A stretch of 64,000 nucleotides of DNA from Catenuloplanes atrovinosus (GTDB lineage Bacteria; Actinomycetota; Actinomycetes; Mycobacteriales; Micromonosporaceae). Each line of letters opens with the position of its first letter. The first letter of the stretch is position 1. Positions 8,303-16,562 of the stretch are shown here, one piece after another. The position numbers were made by a program, and so were the translations under genes. The stretch spans positions 3,121,001 to 3,185,000 of the forward strand of contig NZ_JAVDYB010000001.1 of NCBI RefSeq assembly GCF_031458235.1. The letters are read 5' to 3'. The notes beneath the pieces are model-generated. The model saw only the letters and a program-made list of their open reading frames with translations. It did no database searches and was not told the DNA's origin.

Positions 8303-8926
8303 TCAGCATCGCTCCTCAGCGGATGGTTCACGAAGTGCGGCCAGCACGACGCCGTCGATGATCGAGAGCATGAACTCCTCGTCGACGACCTGCTGCATGA
8401 AGAACGCGCGGTAGGCCGCCATCGACGGAATCACCCGCGCCAGAGCGTCAAGGCTGTGCGGCGGGGCGTACTCGCCCCGATCGACGGCCCGCTGGATCAG
8501 GAACCGGTACGCGGCCGTCGACGGGTCGACGATTGCCTTGATCACGGCGTCCACGGCCCCGGGAGTGCGGGTGATCATGGCCGAGACACTGCTCAGGATG
8601 CGCAGACGCCGCTCGCTGCCGCCCATCCAGTTCGGGTCCAGCAGAGCCAGGAAGTCCGAGCGCAGTGTGCCGGTGTCCGGCAGGCCCTCCGGGCCCAGGT
8701 CGGCCGAGTCGGTGCAGGCGATGGCGGCCAGGATCAGCTCGTCCTTGCCTTCCCAGCGGCGGTAGATGGTGTGCCTTCCCGCTCCGGCCCGAGCCGCGAC
8801 CAACTCGATGGTGACGTCGGCGTAGTCCGTCTCCGCGAGCACGTCGAGGGTGGCCTGCAGGATCTGCGCGTCTTTCTCAGGGTCGCGCCGGCGTCCGGCC
8901 TTGCCCGCCGTGGGAGTGCTGGTCAT
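8303..8926 (-). CDS. TetR-family transcriptional regulator
   Basis: A 207-residue TetR-type repressor. The helix-turn-helix is around residues 25-70 (ILQATLDVLAETDYADVTIE then VAARAGAGRHTIYRRW), followed by an all-helical ligand-binding domain whose specificity is unknown. The ATG at 8926 was chosen because homology begins there; the frame continues 22 codons upstream through the operator. It is divergent from the SnoaL-like gene at 9016, and an 18-bp perfect palindrome lies between the two, so it most likely represses itself and that gene. Confidence 0.9.
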   Translation of the reverse strand: MTSTPTAGKAGRRRDPEKDAQILQATLDVLAETDYADVTIELVAARAGAGRHTIYRRWEGKDELILAAIACTDSADLGPEGLPDTGTLRSDFLALLDPNWMGGSERRLRILSSVSAMITRTPGAVDAVIKAIVDPSTAAYRFLIQRAVDRGEYAPPHSLDALARVIPSMAAYRAFFMQQVVDEEFMLSIIDGVVLAALREPSAEERC

Positions 8927-8952
8927 CCCGTGATGGTACGCACCATCGATTG

Positions 8953-8970
8953 CGGCACTGATCAGTGCCG
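8953..8970. promoter_or_regulatory. 18-bp perfect palindrome, likely TetR operator
   Basis: CGGCACTGATCAGTGCCG is a perfect palindrome in the 89-bp gap between the divergent TetR and SnoaL-like genes. A second shorter dyad, ATGGT-ACGC-ACCAT, lies beside it at 8934-8947. Placement and symmetry are those of a TetR-family operator controlling both directions. Confidence 0.65.
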
Positions 8971-9015
8971 TATTAGCGTCGGAGCGTCCCACCGATCCGA
9001 TCCAGGAGAACCTTC

Positions 9016-9453
9016 ATGCCCAGCAACGACGTTCAGGAACTGCTCGACCGCGCCGCCATCACCGACACGCTGTACCGGATCGCCCGCGCGATGGACAGCA
9101 AGGACTGGGACCTGCTCGCGGCCGGCTACACCGAGGATGCCCAGGGCGACTACGTCAACGCGGCCGCCAGCGGGCGTACGGAGATCGTCGAGGGCACCCG
9201 GGCTTTCCTGGGGTCGCTCGATGCGACCCATCACGCCGTGCACAACATCGAGGTCAGCATCGACGGCGACGTCGCCACCACCCACGCCACGATGACGGCC
9301 CAGCATGTGCGGGGTGGAGAGCAGTTCCTGCTGGGCGGCACCTATGACGACACCTTCCGGCGCACCGAGCAGGGCTGGCAGATCAGCAACCGCCGCATCC
9401 GGGGCCTCTGGAGCACCGGGGACCCGGCCGTTCTCACGGTGCCTGTCTCCTGA
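9016..9453 (+). CDS. SnoaL-like / NTF2-fold protein
   Basis: A 145-residue protein with the hallmarks of the SnoaL-like (NTF2) fold: helical start LLDRAAITDTLYRIARAMD, DWDLLAAGYTEDA, then a beta-sheet half with HHAVHNIEVSIDGDVATTHA and a C-terminal GWQISNRRIRGLW. This group includes dehydratases, isomerases and steroid- or polyketide-modifying enzymes, and also non-enzymatic binding proteins. The ATG at 9016 has AGGAG 8-9 nt upstream. Its only regulatory neighbour is the divergent TetR, so it is probably induced by a small hydrophobic ligand. Confidence 0.85.
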   Translation: MPSNDVQELLDRAAITDTLYRIARAMDSKDWDLLAAGYTEDAQGDYVNAAASGRTEIVEGTRAFLGSLDATHHAVHNIEVSIDGDVATTHATMTAQHVRGGEQFLLGGTYDDTFRRTEQGWQISNRRIRGLWSTGDPAVLTVPVS

Positions 9454-9544
9454 GTCGATCGGTGCATGAGGGCGTGTTCGGCGGACCACGACGCTGGCCG
9501 GTGGCGGTCCGCCGAACACGTCCTACGTGGCTGGTGAGGGACGG

Positions 9545-9775
9545 TCAGCTGCCCGCCCCGCCGGTCTCGGCCATCCGCAGGGGCCGGTAGCCGTCGGTGT
9601 CAAGCTGGGCGAGTTCGCCGCCGATGTCGACGGAGTGGGTGCCGTAGAAGTGCACGTTCTCGTGGTGGGTCGGCCAGATGCGCGCCAGCACCTCGCCGTC
9701 GACCTGGCGGCCGGTGCGGCGCAGAGCGGCCACGCCGAGGCCGTGACACTCCGTGGACCAGCAGACGCCGCCGGC
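9545..9775 (-). pseudogene. C-terminal fragment of a Tn3-family transposase
   Basis: The minus strand reads VCWSTECHGLGVAALRRTGR, then VLARIWPTHHENVHFYGTHS, ending in GELAQLDTDGYRPLR. This matches the carboxy-terminal pattern of actinobacterial Tn3-family transposases (WST.Y...A.AALRR.G, RI.P.H..N..F.G, ..L..DGYRPLR). Only about 75 codons remain and no start, catalytic DDE residues or terminal inverted repeat were found. Its presence supports past transposition in this stretch. Confidence 0.5.
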
Positions 9776-9782
9776 TACGAGG

Positions 9783-10175
9783 CTAGGGCGCCCGCAATCC
9801 GTCCAACGGGACCGTGAATTCGATCGCCAACGGGAGGATCACGAACTCGGCGACGGAACCGTCGGGAATGCGCGTGCCGAAGCCGCGAAAACGAACGGTC
9901 TCGAAGACGCCCCGCTTGGTGATTTTCTCGCTGACCGATCCGGCGATTTCGGGCCCGTCGCCGGCACGCGCCGTCGCGCGGACGGGGAATTCCTCGCGCG
10001 CCATCAGGTCCCACGCCGGATCGGTCAGGAAATCGTGTCCGCTCCTGGAGGAGACCTCCAGGAGCGTGACGAGGTCACCGTGGGGGCTCAGCACGAATCC
10101 GGAGTGCCACACCAGAAAGCCGTCACGATCGTGCACGGTCTGTGGAGGCGCTGCCATTACCGGAGCCGATTCCAC
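9783..10175 (-). CDS. Uncharacterised 130-residue protein
   Basis: I do not recognise this protein. It has no signal peptide or membrane segment and reads as a small, probably beta-rich soluble domain (VHDRDGFLVWHSGFVLSPHG, FETVRFRGFGTRIPDGSV). It begins at GTG 10175, 17 nt after the stop of the secreted Cys-rich protein, with GGAG about 14 nt upstream; ATG 10157 is an alternative start. The arrangement, secreted small protein followed closely by a small cytosolic one, suggests a two-gene unit, but no function can be assigned. Confidence 0.5.
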   Translation of the reverse strand: MESAPVMAAPPQTVHDRDGFLVWHSGFVLSPHGDLVTLLEVSSRSGHDFLTDPAWDLMAREEFPVRATARAGDGPEIAGSVSEKITKRGVFETVRFRGFGTRIPDGSVAEFVILPLAIEFTVPLDGLRAP

Positions 10176-10192
10176 GGGGCGAATCGTACTCC

Positions 10193-10702
10193 TCAGTCAA
10201 CGTCGCAGTCGAGGAGCACCTCGCCGGAAATGGCGGTGGCGGTGCCCGCGCCGCCCCGGGCGAAAGCGTTGACGACCACGCGGATCTTCCGCTGGTCGTT
10301 GTCCACACAGGTGTCCGCCTCGGCGACCCGCACGACACGGGTCAGTTCCTCCCAGGCCGGGCTGCGCACCTCCGCGTCCGTGTTGAAGACGATGCACCAG
10401 GACTGCGGGCAGGTCTCTTCGAGCTTGACGACGATCCAGTGTGGGCGGTCGGAGGGGTTCTCGCAGGTCTGCTCCGCGCCCCACTCCAGCCGGTTGTTGA
10501 CGACCCTGATCGGGGCGAAGTTGCCGGAACAGTAGGAGATGCTCTCGGCGAGGGCGTCTCCCTCCGCTCCGCTGGAGGTGATCTCCCAGTCCGCCGCGTT
10601 CGCCCCGGCGTCCGCATGGGCCGGCGTCATGGCCGACGCGGCGAGCAGTACGGCACCTGCGGCGACGGTCAGCGACCGCCGAATCCACGATGACAGCAAC
10701 AC
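10193..10702 (-). CDS. Secreted Cys-rich protein of unknown function
   Basis: A 169-residue protein with a typical Sec signal peptide (IRRSLTVAAGAVLLAASA, cleavage probably after AHA at about residue 44 of the upstream-extended frame, residue 30 or so from GTG). The mature part contains six cysteines (YCSG, QTCEN, ETCPQSWC, DTCVDN, LDCD), likely three disulfides. I chose GTG 10702 because GGAGGAG lies 4 nt before it; the open frame extends 34 codons further without support. No family recognised. It is followed at 17 nt by the gene at 9783-10175. Confidence 0.65.
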   Translation of the reverse strand: MLLSSWIRRSLTVAAGAVLLAASAMTPAHADAGANAADWEITSSGAEGDALAESISYCSGNFAPIRVVNNRLEWGAEQTCENPSDRPHWIVVKLEETCPQSWCIVFNTDAEVRSPAWEELTRVVRVAEADTCVDNDQRKIRVVVNAFARGGAGTATAISGEVLLDCDVD

Positions 10703-11094
10703 GCTTCTCCTCCGGTGCGGCGCGGCAATGATATGCACGCGCATCGATGGAACATCGTAGGGATCGGCGCGGACCGGATCGGTGAATCGAAGGTGAAGCC
10801 TCACCCAAGGACAGAAGCCACGGAGGCGGCACTCGCGATGATTGACGTGAGTCGGCGAAGCGTGAATCCCGCCGGGCCCGCCCGCGGTCCTCCCGGCACT
10901 CCCCTACGCGCCCGGGCCGGCCCCACCTCTGAACGAGTTCGGCGGGCACGGACCGGGAGGTTCCTACGACGCGGTGGCCGTGCGGTCCGGCGCAGCGGTA
11001 CCTGTCGCCCGACCACGCGGCCGGCTGGGTGGAGGACCAGCCGGACGGCGACTTCGCCTCCACCTACCTGTACGACCTGCACCCGACCGGGCGG
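10703..11094. other. Intergenic stretch without a convincing gene
   Basis: A plus-strand frame at about 10975-11090 reads with protein-like composition (PAQRYLSPDHAAGWVEDQPD, then DFASTYLYDLHPTG) but has no start and runs into antisense of the next gene. It could be the tail of a lost gene. I see no RNA gene. The promoter of the secreted-protein gene lies near 10705-10760. Confidence 0.4.
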
Positions 11095-11961
11095 TCACCA
11101 GGTGGGCGCGGTGTCCCGCACGTACTCCTCGTACGTGCGCGGCGGCCGGCCCAGCAACTCCGTGATCGCGGCCACGTCCCGCGGCGCCGTGGGCACCGCG
11201 ATGCGGGAGATCAGCCGGTACGTGTTCGTGAAGTCCGCCAGCTTCTGGCCGGACAGGCCGCGGGCCAGCGCGGCCCGCCACTCCGCGTCGCCGGCCCGGT
11301 ACTCGACCTCGCGCCCGAGCGCGCGCGACCAGGTCTCCGCCGCCTCCCGGCCGCTGACCGAGGCCGGGCCGACCAGCGGGCCGCGGTAGCGCGGCAGGTC
11401 CGGCCCGGTCAGCGCGCGGGCCAGCACCTCGCCGACGTCGCGCAGATCGATACGGTTCACGCCGCGCGGGTGTGAGGGCAGCGGGTAACGACCGGCCAGG
11501 ATGTCCGCGCGGACGATCTCGTCGTTCTGGTAGAAGTTGGTCGGCGCGCCCACGAACGCGCAGACCGGCGACCGGTGCGCGCGCGTCCCGACCCGGATCT
11601 TGCCGCGATAGTGGCGGGCGAAGGCCGTGTAGAGCAGCCGGGTCGCGCCGCGCTGGAACGGGCCGCAGTAGACCAGCCGCACGCCCTGCCGCTCGCACGC
11701 GGAGATGAACGTCTCGGCGAGCCGCTCCTCGTCCGGGTCGTGCGGCGTGACGTACAGTGCGGCGCTCACGCCGGTCAGCGCGGCACGCACCGCGTCCCCG
11801 TCGCGCAGGTCGCCGACCGCGGCCGGGACGCCGACCGGCAGCGCGGCGGCCCGGGCCGGCGTGCGGACCAGCGCGCGCACGCTCGCCCCGCGGGCCAGCA
11901 GCGCGGACGTGGTGGCGGCGCCGACACTGCCGGTCGCGCCCATAACCAAGATTTCGGACAT
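11095..11961 (-). CDS. NmrA-like / atypical SDR NAD(P)-binding protein
   Basis: A 288-residue atypical short-chain dehydrogenase of the NmrA/NAD(P)H-binding group. The N-terminus ILVMGATGSVGAATTSALLA carries the GxxGxxG dinucleotide motif, followed by VRALVRTPARA, the usual second-strand Arg for NADP. The classical YxxxK catalytic pair is not evident, as in many NmrA-like redox sensors and quinone-reductase relatives. ATG 11961 has GAAGGAAC upstream and begins at the first core strand. It is divergent from the DUF218 gene at 12069. Confidence 0.85.
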   Translation of the reverse strand: MSEILVMGATGSVGAATTSALLARGASVRALVRTPARAAALPVGVPAAVGDLRDGDAVRAALTGVSAALYVTPHDPDEERLAETFISACERQGVRLVYCGPFQRGATRLLYTAFARHYRGKIRVGTRAHRSPVCAFVGAPTNFYQNDEIVRADILAGRYPLPSHPRGVNRIDLRDVGEVLARALTGPDLPRYRGPLVGPASVSGREAAETWSRALGREVEYRAGDAEWRAALARGLSGQKLADFTNTYRLISRIAVPTAPRDVAAITELLGRPPRTYEEYVRDTAPTW

Positions 11962-12068
11962 CTGTTGTTCCTTCGCCGGATGGTCGTCCAGGTACCGGGC
12001 CATATGACGTGCGGGACCACGAACGGTTCACCCGGCGAATCGATGGCGCGACAGGATCAGGAGCACAG

Positions 12069-12746
12069 GTGCGACTCGGCGTGACCACCCCGCGGATCGT
12101 TCAGGACGATGACCTCGACGGAATCCCGGCCGGGCGGATGCTCGACGTGATGCGGGCGATGACCGGGGTGCTCAGCCTGCCGCAGGCCGCGGCGGAGCGG
12201 GCGGACGCGCTGGTCGTGCCGAGCGGGCAGGGCGAGGAGTGGCGGCTCACGCACGCGATCCGGCTCTGGGAGCGGCACCCGGGGCCGCGGCTGCTGCTGG
12301 TCGCGAACGGCAACCCGGCCGAGGCCACCTACGACGAACTCAGCCTGGACCACCTGCGCGGGCTCGGACTGTGTCGCCTGGAGGGCGTGCACGTCCAGGC
12401 GGAACCGGCACCGAACACCGCGTTGCAGGCGGAGTGGATCGCGGACCGGGTCGCGGCGCTCGGGATTCGCAGCCTGGCGCTGGTCGTGTCGCCGTACCAC
12501 CTGGTCAGGGCCTATCTGACGGTGCTGAAGGCGCTGGACCGGGCCGCGCTCAGGGTGCCGATGTGGCCGGTGCCGGTCGCGGTCGCACCGGACACGCCGG
12601 TGCCGGAGACCGGCGCGGACGCGTACCGGCTGCTGCCCGGCGAGGTCGCGCGGATCATCACGTACGCGGACCGCGGCTGGCTGGCCACGACCGGCGAACT
12701 GCGGGCGTACCTGCGCTGGCTGTGGGCCCAGCATCCGCCCGGCTAG
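12069..12746 (+). CDS. YdcF/ElyC-like DUF218 protein
   Basis: A 225-residue DUF218 domain protein. The core motifs are ADALVVPSGQGEEWRLTHAI, RLLLVANGNP, VHVQAEPAPNTALQAEWIAD and SLALVVSPYHLVRAYLT, matching the SanA/YdcF/ElyC superfamily, which has a Rossmann-like fold and is linked to cell-envelope carrier metabolism in other bacteria. No N-terminal membrane segment is present here, unlike ElyC. GTG 12069 has AGGAG a few nucleotides upstream; the frame is open 20 codons further. It is followed at 9 nt by the Hsp70-family gene, so the two are probably co-transcribed. Confidence 0.8.
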   Translation: MRLGVTTPRIVQDDDLDGIPAGRMLDVMRAMTGVLSLPQAAAERADALVVPSGQGEEWRLTHAIRLWERHPGPRLLLVANGNPAEATYDELSLDHLRGLGLCRLEGVHVQAEPAPNTALQAEWIADRVAALGIRSLALVVSPYHLVRAYLTVLKALDRAALRVPMWPVPVAVAPDTPVPETGADAYRLLPGEVARIITYADRGWLATTGELRAYLRWLWAQHPPG

Positions 12747-12755
12747 AGTCATCCG

Positions 12756-15362
12756 GTGCACCTGGGAGTCGACTTCGGAACGTCGAGCACCGTCGCGATG
12801 TTCACCCGCCCCGGCGAGGCGGCCCGGCCGCTGCTGTTCGGCTCGTCGCCGCTGCTCGACTCCGCCGTCGCCGCCGCGGCCGACGGCACCATCCTGACCG
12901 GCGCGGACGCGGCCGCCACCGCCGCCGGCACACCCGAGGGCTTCGAGCCGCACCCGAAACGCCGCGTCGACGACGGCACGATGTGGCTCGGCGGACGCGA
13001 GCTGCCGGTCGCCGTCACCATCGGCGCGGTCCTGCACCGCGTCGCGTCCGAGGCCACCCGGGTGCTCGGCGCCGGCCCGCGGCAGGTCACGCTCACCCAC
13101 CCGGCCGCGTGGGGCCCCGCCCGCGTCCGTGTCCTCGCCGACGCCGCCGCGTTCGCCGGATTCCCCACGGTACGGATGCTGCCCGAACCGCTGGCCGCCG
13201 CCGCGTTCTTCGCCGCCACGCTCGGCCACACCGTGCCACCCGGCCACGGCCTGGCCGTCTACGACCTGGGCGCCGGAACCTTCGACCTCAGCGTGGTACG
13301 CGCCGACCCGGCCGGTTTCGCGGTCGCCGCGTCGGACGGGCTCGTCGACGTGGGCGGCCTCGACCTGGACGCGCTGGTCGTCGGCCTCGCCCGGCGCCGG
13401 CTGGCCACGCGGGCACCGGCCGAGTGGTCCCGCCTCGACCAGCCCCGCACGATGGCCGACCGGCGCTCCCGGTCACTGCTGTGGCAGGCGGCCCGCGCCA
13501 CGAAGGAGCAGCTCTCCCGGCACGACGACGCGCCGCTCTACGTGCCCCTGCTGGAGACGGAGATCCGCATCGCCCGCCCCGAGTTCGAGGCGGAGGCGGC
13601 ACCGCTGCTCGAGCGTACGGTCGCGCTGACCCGCGCGACACTCACCCGCGCCGGCGGCCTGCCGCTGTCCGGCCTGCTGCTGGTCGGCGGCGCGAGCCGG
13701 GTGCCGCTGGTGGCGTCGCTGCTGCATCGGGCGTTCGGTGTGTGGCCGATCGCCACGGAACAGCCGGAGCTGGTGGTGGCGCAGGGCGCGCTGGCGGCTG
13801 TCCACCTTCACGGCGCCGCCGGCCCACCGCCACCGTCCCCGGGCTGGCCGCCGCGACCCGGCGTCCCCGCACCGGCCGGCTATCCGGCGGCGCCGCCCGG
13901 CATGCCGGTCTCCGGCGCTTCCGCACCACCCGGTTTCCCGGCGCCCCCGCCGGTTTCGGGCGTGCCCGCGGCTCACGGCCCTGTGCCACCCGGTCCGGCT
14001 GCCGGTGCTCCGACACAGCCCGGCTGGCACGGCGGACCGGCGCAGGGCCCGGTGTCCGGCCCACCGGTTCCGCACGGATGGCCCGCGCCCGTACCGACGC
14101 CGCCGAATTCGCAGCCCTGGCCGCCCCAGCAGCCGGTGTCCGGCCCGCCGGTTCCACCGGGATGGCCGGCGCCGGCTCCGCACACTCCGATGTCCGGCGG
14201 GCCGGGACAGCCGGGTCAGCAGACCTGGCCGACGCACGGACAGCCGCCCGGGACATCTGCTCAGCGGGGATGGTCGACGCCCCCGCATCCGCCTTCCGGT
14301 TTTCCGCCACAGTCTGGCTGGACACCGGCACCGGCGGCCTCGCCTCCGCAGCCTGGCGGCGGATCGGTGCCGGAACCGGCGGCGCCACCGGCCTTTCCCC
14401 AGCAGCCCGGCCGGCCGCCGGTCCCCGGCGCTCCAGCGCCACCGGTCCCCTATCCGCAGCCCGGCCGGCCGCCGGTCTCCGGCGCTCCAGCGCCACCGGT
14501 CCCCTATCCGCAGCCCGGCCGGCCGCCGGTCCCCGGCGCTCCAGCGCCACCGGCCCCTCCTCTCCAGCCCGGCCGGCCACCGGTCTCCGGCGCTCCGGCG
14601 CCATCGGCCTATTCCGCACAACCCGGTTGGGCGCCGATCCCCGGTGCCCAGGTGCCGCACGGCCCTCCCTCGCCGCAGGGCTGGACGGGACCCGCCTCTC
14701 CCACGGCACCGGTCGGGTGGCAGCAGCCCGGGCCGCCGCCTCCGTGGCAGCAGACCGTGGCCTATCCGCCGGCCGCCGTGCCGATGTCCGGGCACGGTTA
14801 TCCGCGGGTCGAGCCGGTGGAGATCGCGATCGGGGGGACTGCGGGGGTGACGCTGCGCTGGATCGAGCTGGCGCCGGACGGGGACGGCGGCGGTGGCACG
14901 CACGAGGAGCCGATGTTCCTCGCGGCGGGCGGGCGCCTGCAGCTGTTCGAGTCGGCGGACGCGCTGGTCGCCTACGTGCGCGGCGGGCCGGCCCACGATC
15001 TGGCGGCGCGTCCCGGGTGGCCGGAGTTCGCGCGTTGGGTGGTCCCGCCGGTGCTGGTGCCGGCGCCGGAGCACCGCTACGAACTGGATCTTGTCGTCGA
15101 CAACGTGGTCGGTGGCCGCGACGCCTGGATGCCGGAGTTGCTCATCCCGGCCGGGGTCATCGCCCGCGACCTCGCCTACGCGCTGCGCCTCACCGTGTGG
15201 CGGCTGCTGGAGCCCGGCTCGCTGCTGGACACGTTCGACGACGCGCTGCGGCAGAACAACAAGCGCCGCCTGCGTGGCCTGGACTTCAACCGGCTGATCT
15301 ACGAGTGGCGCACGGTCGTCGACGCGCTCGCGGAGGCGGTCGACATCCACGCGATCCAGTAA
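12756..15362 (+). CDS. Hsp70-family ATPase with proline-rich repeat tail
   Basis: An 868-residue protein. Residues 1-350 are an actin/Hsp70-type nucleotide-binding domain: LGVDFGTSSTVAMF (phosphate 1), VYDLGAGTFDLSVV (phosphate 2) and LLVGGASRVPLVASLL (adenosine). The substrate-binding domain of true DnaK is missing. Instead about residues 352-690 are Pro/Gly/Ala-rich, with an 18-residue tandem repeat near 550-621, and about 178 residues of folded C-terminal domain follow (MFLAAGGRLQLFESADALVA, a conserved-looking FNRLIYEW). The gene uses GTG 12756, 9 nt after the DUF218 gene. Antisense and alternative-frame openness across this gene is an effect of composition. Likely an ATP-driven scaffold or chaperone-like protein; partner unknown. 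Confidence 0.85.
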   Translation: MHLGVDFGTSSTVAMFTRPGEAARPLLFGSSPLLDSAVAAAADGTILTGADAAATAAGTPEGFEPHPKRRVDDGTMWLGGRELPVAVTIGAVLHRVASEATRVLGAGPRQVTLTHPAAWGPARVRVLADAAAFAGFPTVRMLPEPLAAAAFFAATLGHTVPPGHGLAVYDLGAGTFDLSVVRADPAGFAVAASDGLVDVGGLDLDALVVGLARRRLATRAPAEWSRLDQPRTMADRRSRSLLWQAARATKEQLSRHDDAPLYVPLLETEIRIARPEFEAEAAPLLERTVALTRATLTRAGGLPLSGLLLVGGASRVPLVASLLHRAFGVWPIATEQPELVVAQGALAAVHLHGAAGPPPPSPGWPPRPGVPAPAGYPAAPPGMPVSGASAPPGFPAPPPVSGVPAAHGPVPPGPAAGAPTQPGWHGGPAQGPVSGPPVPHGWPAPVPTPPNSQPWPPQQPVSGPPVPPGWPAPAPHTPMSGGPGQPGQQTWPTHGQPPGTSAQRGWSTPPHPPSGFPPQSGWTPAPAASPPQPGGGSVPEPAAPPAFPQQPGRPPVPGAPAPPVPYPQPGRPPVSGAPAPPVPYPQPGRPPVPGAPAPPAPPLQPGRPPVSGAPAPSAYSAQPGWAPIPGAQVPHGPPSPQGWTGPASPTAPVGWQQPGPPPPWQQTVAYPPAAVPMSGHGYPRVEPVEIAIGGTAGVTLRWIELAPDGDGGGGTHEEPMFLAAGGRLQLFESADALVAYVRGGPAHDLAARPGWPEFARWVVPPVLVPAPEHRYELDLVVDNVVGGRDAWMPELLIPAGVIARDLAYALRLTVWRLLEPGSLLDTFDDALRQNNKRRLRGLDFNRLIYEWRTVVDALAEAVDIHAIQ
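14403..14618 (+). repeat. 54-bp tandem repeat inside the Hsp70-family gene
   Basis: Four consecutive 54-bp units start at 14403, 14457, 14511 and 14565, with a degenerate fifth from 14619. Each encodes QPGRPPVPGAPAPPVPYP or a close variant. Nearly identical nucleotide units indicate recent expansion, and the length is probably variable between strains. Confidence 0.9.
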
Positions 15363-15419
15363 GCCCCCGGAATCCGTACCCTGCCATGGGTTGTCAGGTT
15401 TTCCTGCGACCGTGACCGC

Positions 15420-16334
15420 ATGGAACGAACCCTGGAAGGAAAGGTCGCGCTGGTCGCCGGCGGGACACGCGGTGCCGGTCGCGGGATCGCGGTCGAGCTG
15501 GGCGCGGCCGGCGCGACCGTTTATGTCACCGGCCGCAGCACCCGGGAGTCACGATCGGAGATCGACCGCCCGGAGACCATCGAGGAGACCGCGGAGCTGG
15601 TCACCGCCGCCGGCGGCACCGGCATCCCGGTGCGTGTGGATCACCTGGTCCCGGACGAGGTGCGGGCGCTCGTCGCCCGGATCGACGCGGAGCAGGGCCG
15701 GCTGGACGTGCTGGTCAACGACATCTGGGGCGGCGAGCTGCTGTTCAGCTGGAAGGACCGGCTGTGGGAGCACTCGCTCGACGACGGCCTGCGCATCCTC
15801 CGCCTCGCGATCGACACCCACATCGTGACCAGTCACTGTGCGTTGCCGCTGCTGCTGCGCCACCCCGGCGGGCTGGTCGTGGAGATGACGGACGGCACCG
15901 CCGACTACAACCGGGACACGTACCGCGTCTCGTTCTTCTACGACCTCGCGAAGACGTCCGTGCTGCGCATGGCCTTCGCCCAGGCCAAGGAGATCGGCCC
16001 GCTCGGCGGTGTCGCGGTGGCGCTCACCCCCGGCTGGATGCGCTCCGAGATCATGCTCGACCACTACGACACCACCGAGGGTACGTGGCGGGAGGTCCTC
16101 GACCGTGTCCCGCACTTCGCCATCTCCGAGACCCCGCGCTTCACCGGCCGCGCCGTAGCCGCCCTCGCCGCCGACCCGGATCGTGCCCGCTGGAACGGCG
16201 CCTCCCTCTCCAGCGGCGGTCTCGCTCAGACGTACGGCTTCACCGACCTCGACGGCAGCCGACCCGACGCCTGGCGCTACCTCGTCGAGGTCCAGGACCC
16301 CGGCCACCCCGCCGACGTCACCGGTTACCGCTGA
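15420..16334 (+). CDS. Short-chain dehydrogenase/reductase
   Basis: A 304-residue classical-type SDR. The nucleotide-binding motif is VALVAGGTRGAGRGIAVELG, the structural NNAG equivalent is replaced by LVNDIWGGELL, and the catalytic YxxxK is in FFYDLAKTSVLRMA. A C-terminal LTPGWMRSEIMLDHY follows the usual PG motif. Homologues with the NDIWGG variant form a distinct SDR subgroup whose substrates are not known to me. ATG 15420 lies 57 nt after the Hsp70-family gene, which could mean one transcript. A REP-like element follows at 16423. Confidence 0.88.
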   Translation: MERTLEGKVALVAGGTRGAGRGIAVELGAAGATVYVTGRSTRESRSEIDRPETIEETAELVTAAGGTGIPVRVDHLVPDEVRALVARIDAEQGRLDVLVNDIWGGELLFSWKDRLWEHSLDDGLRILRLAIDTHIVTSHCALPLLLRHPGGLVVEMTDGTADYNRDTYRVSFFYDLAKTSVLRMAFAQAKEIGPLGGVAVALTPGWMRSEIMLDHYDTTEGTWREVLDRVPHFAISETPRFTGRAVAALAADPDRARWNGASLSSGGLAQTYGFTDLDGSRPDAWRYLVEVQDPGHPADVTGYR

Positions 16335-16422
16335 CCGCACATTCCACCCGCCACGCGTCCGCGCGCCGGCAGCCGCCGGCGCGGCCGGGGTGCCGGTGAC
16401 GCCGCGCGGTCCGGACCACCGC

Positions 16423-16517
16423 GGGACCGGCTCCGATGCGGCGTCGGAGCGGCGGCGGAGGCGCCGCGAGGTTGGCCCGCGGGAGCGTGCGGGCCGCGAC
16501 CACGCCGGGAGCGGGAA
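16423..16517 (-). repeat. REP-like intergenic element, copy A (long form)
   Basis: Read on the minus strand this 95-bp sequence is about 94% identical to copy B at 23058-23151, with some six mismatches. The outer 43 bp (16475-16517) also match copies C and D. It lies in the convergent gap between the SDR and WYL genes. Confidence 0.7.
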
Positions 16518-16562
16518 GAACAGGCTCTTGATCTTCAGGCTGACGGTGTGGCGGGGTCGCGG

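Noticed and set aside
10805..11094. A possible small plus-strand gene with protein-like composition
   Set aside because: No start codon with a ribosome site, and it runs into antisense of the NmrA-like gene.
12239..15415. Very long alternative-frame openings across the Hsp70-family gene, on both strands
   Set aside because: They have no similarity, very high Arg/Pro/Ala content and coincide with a recognised gene. Long antisense and out-of-frame openings are expected at this G+C content.
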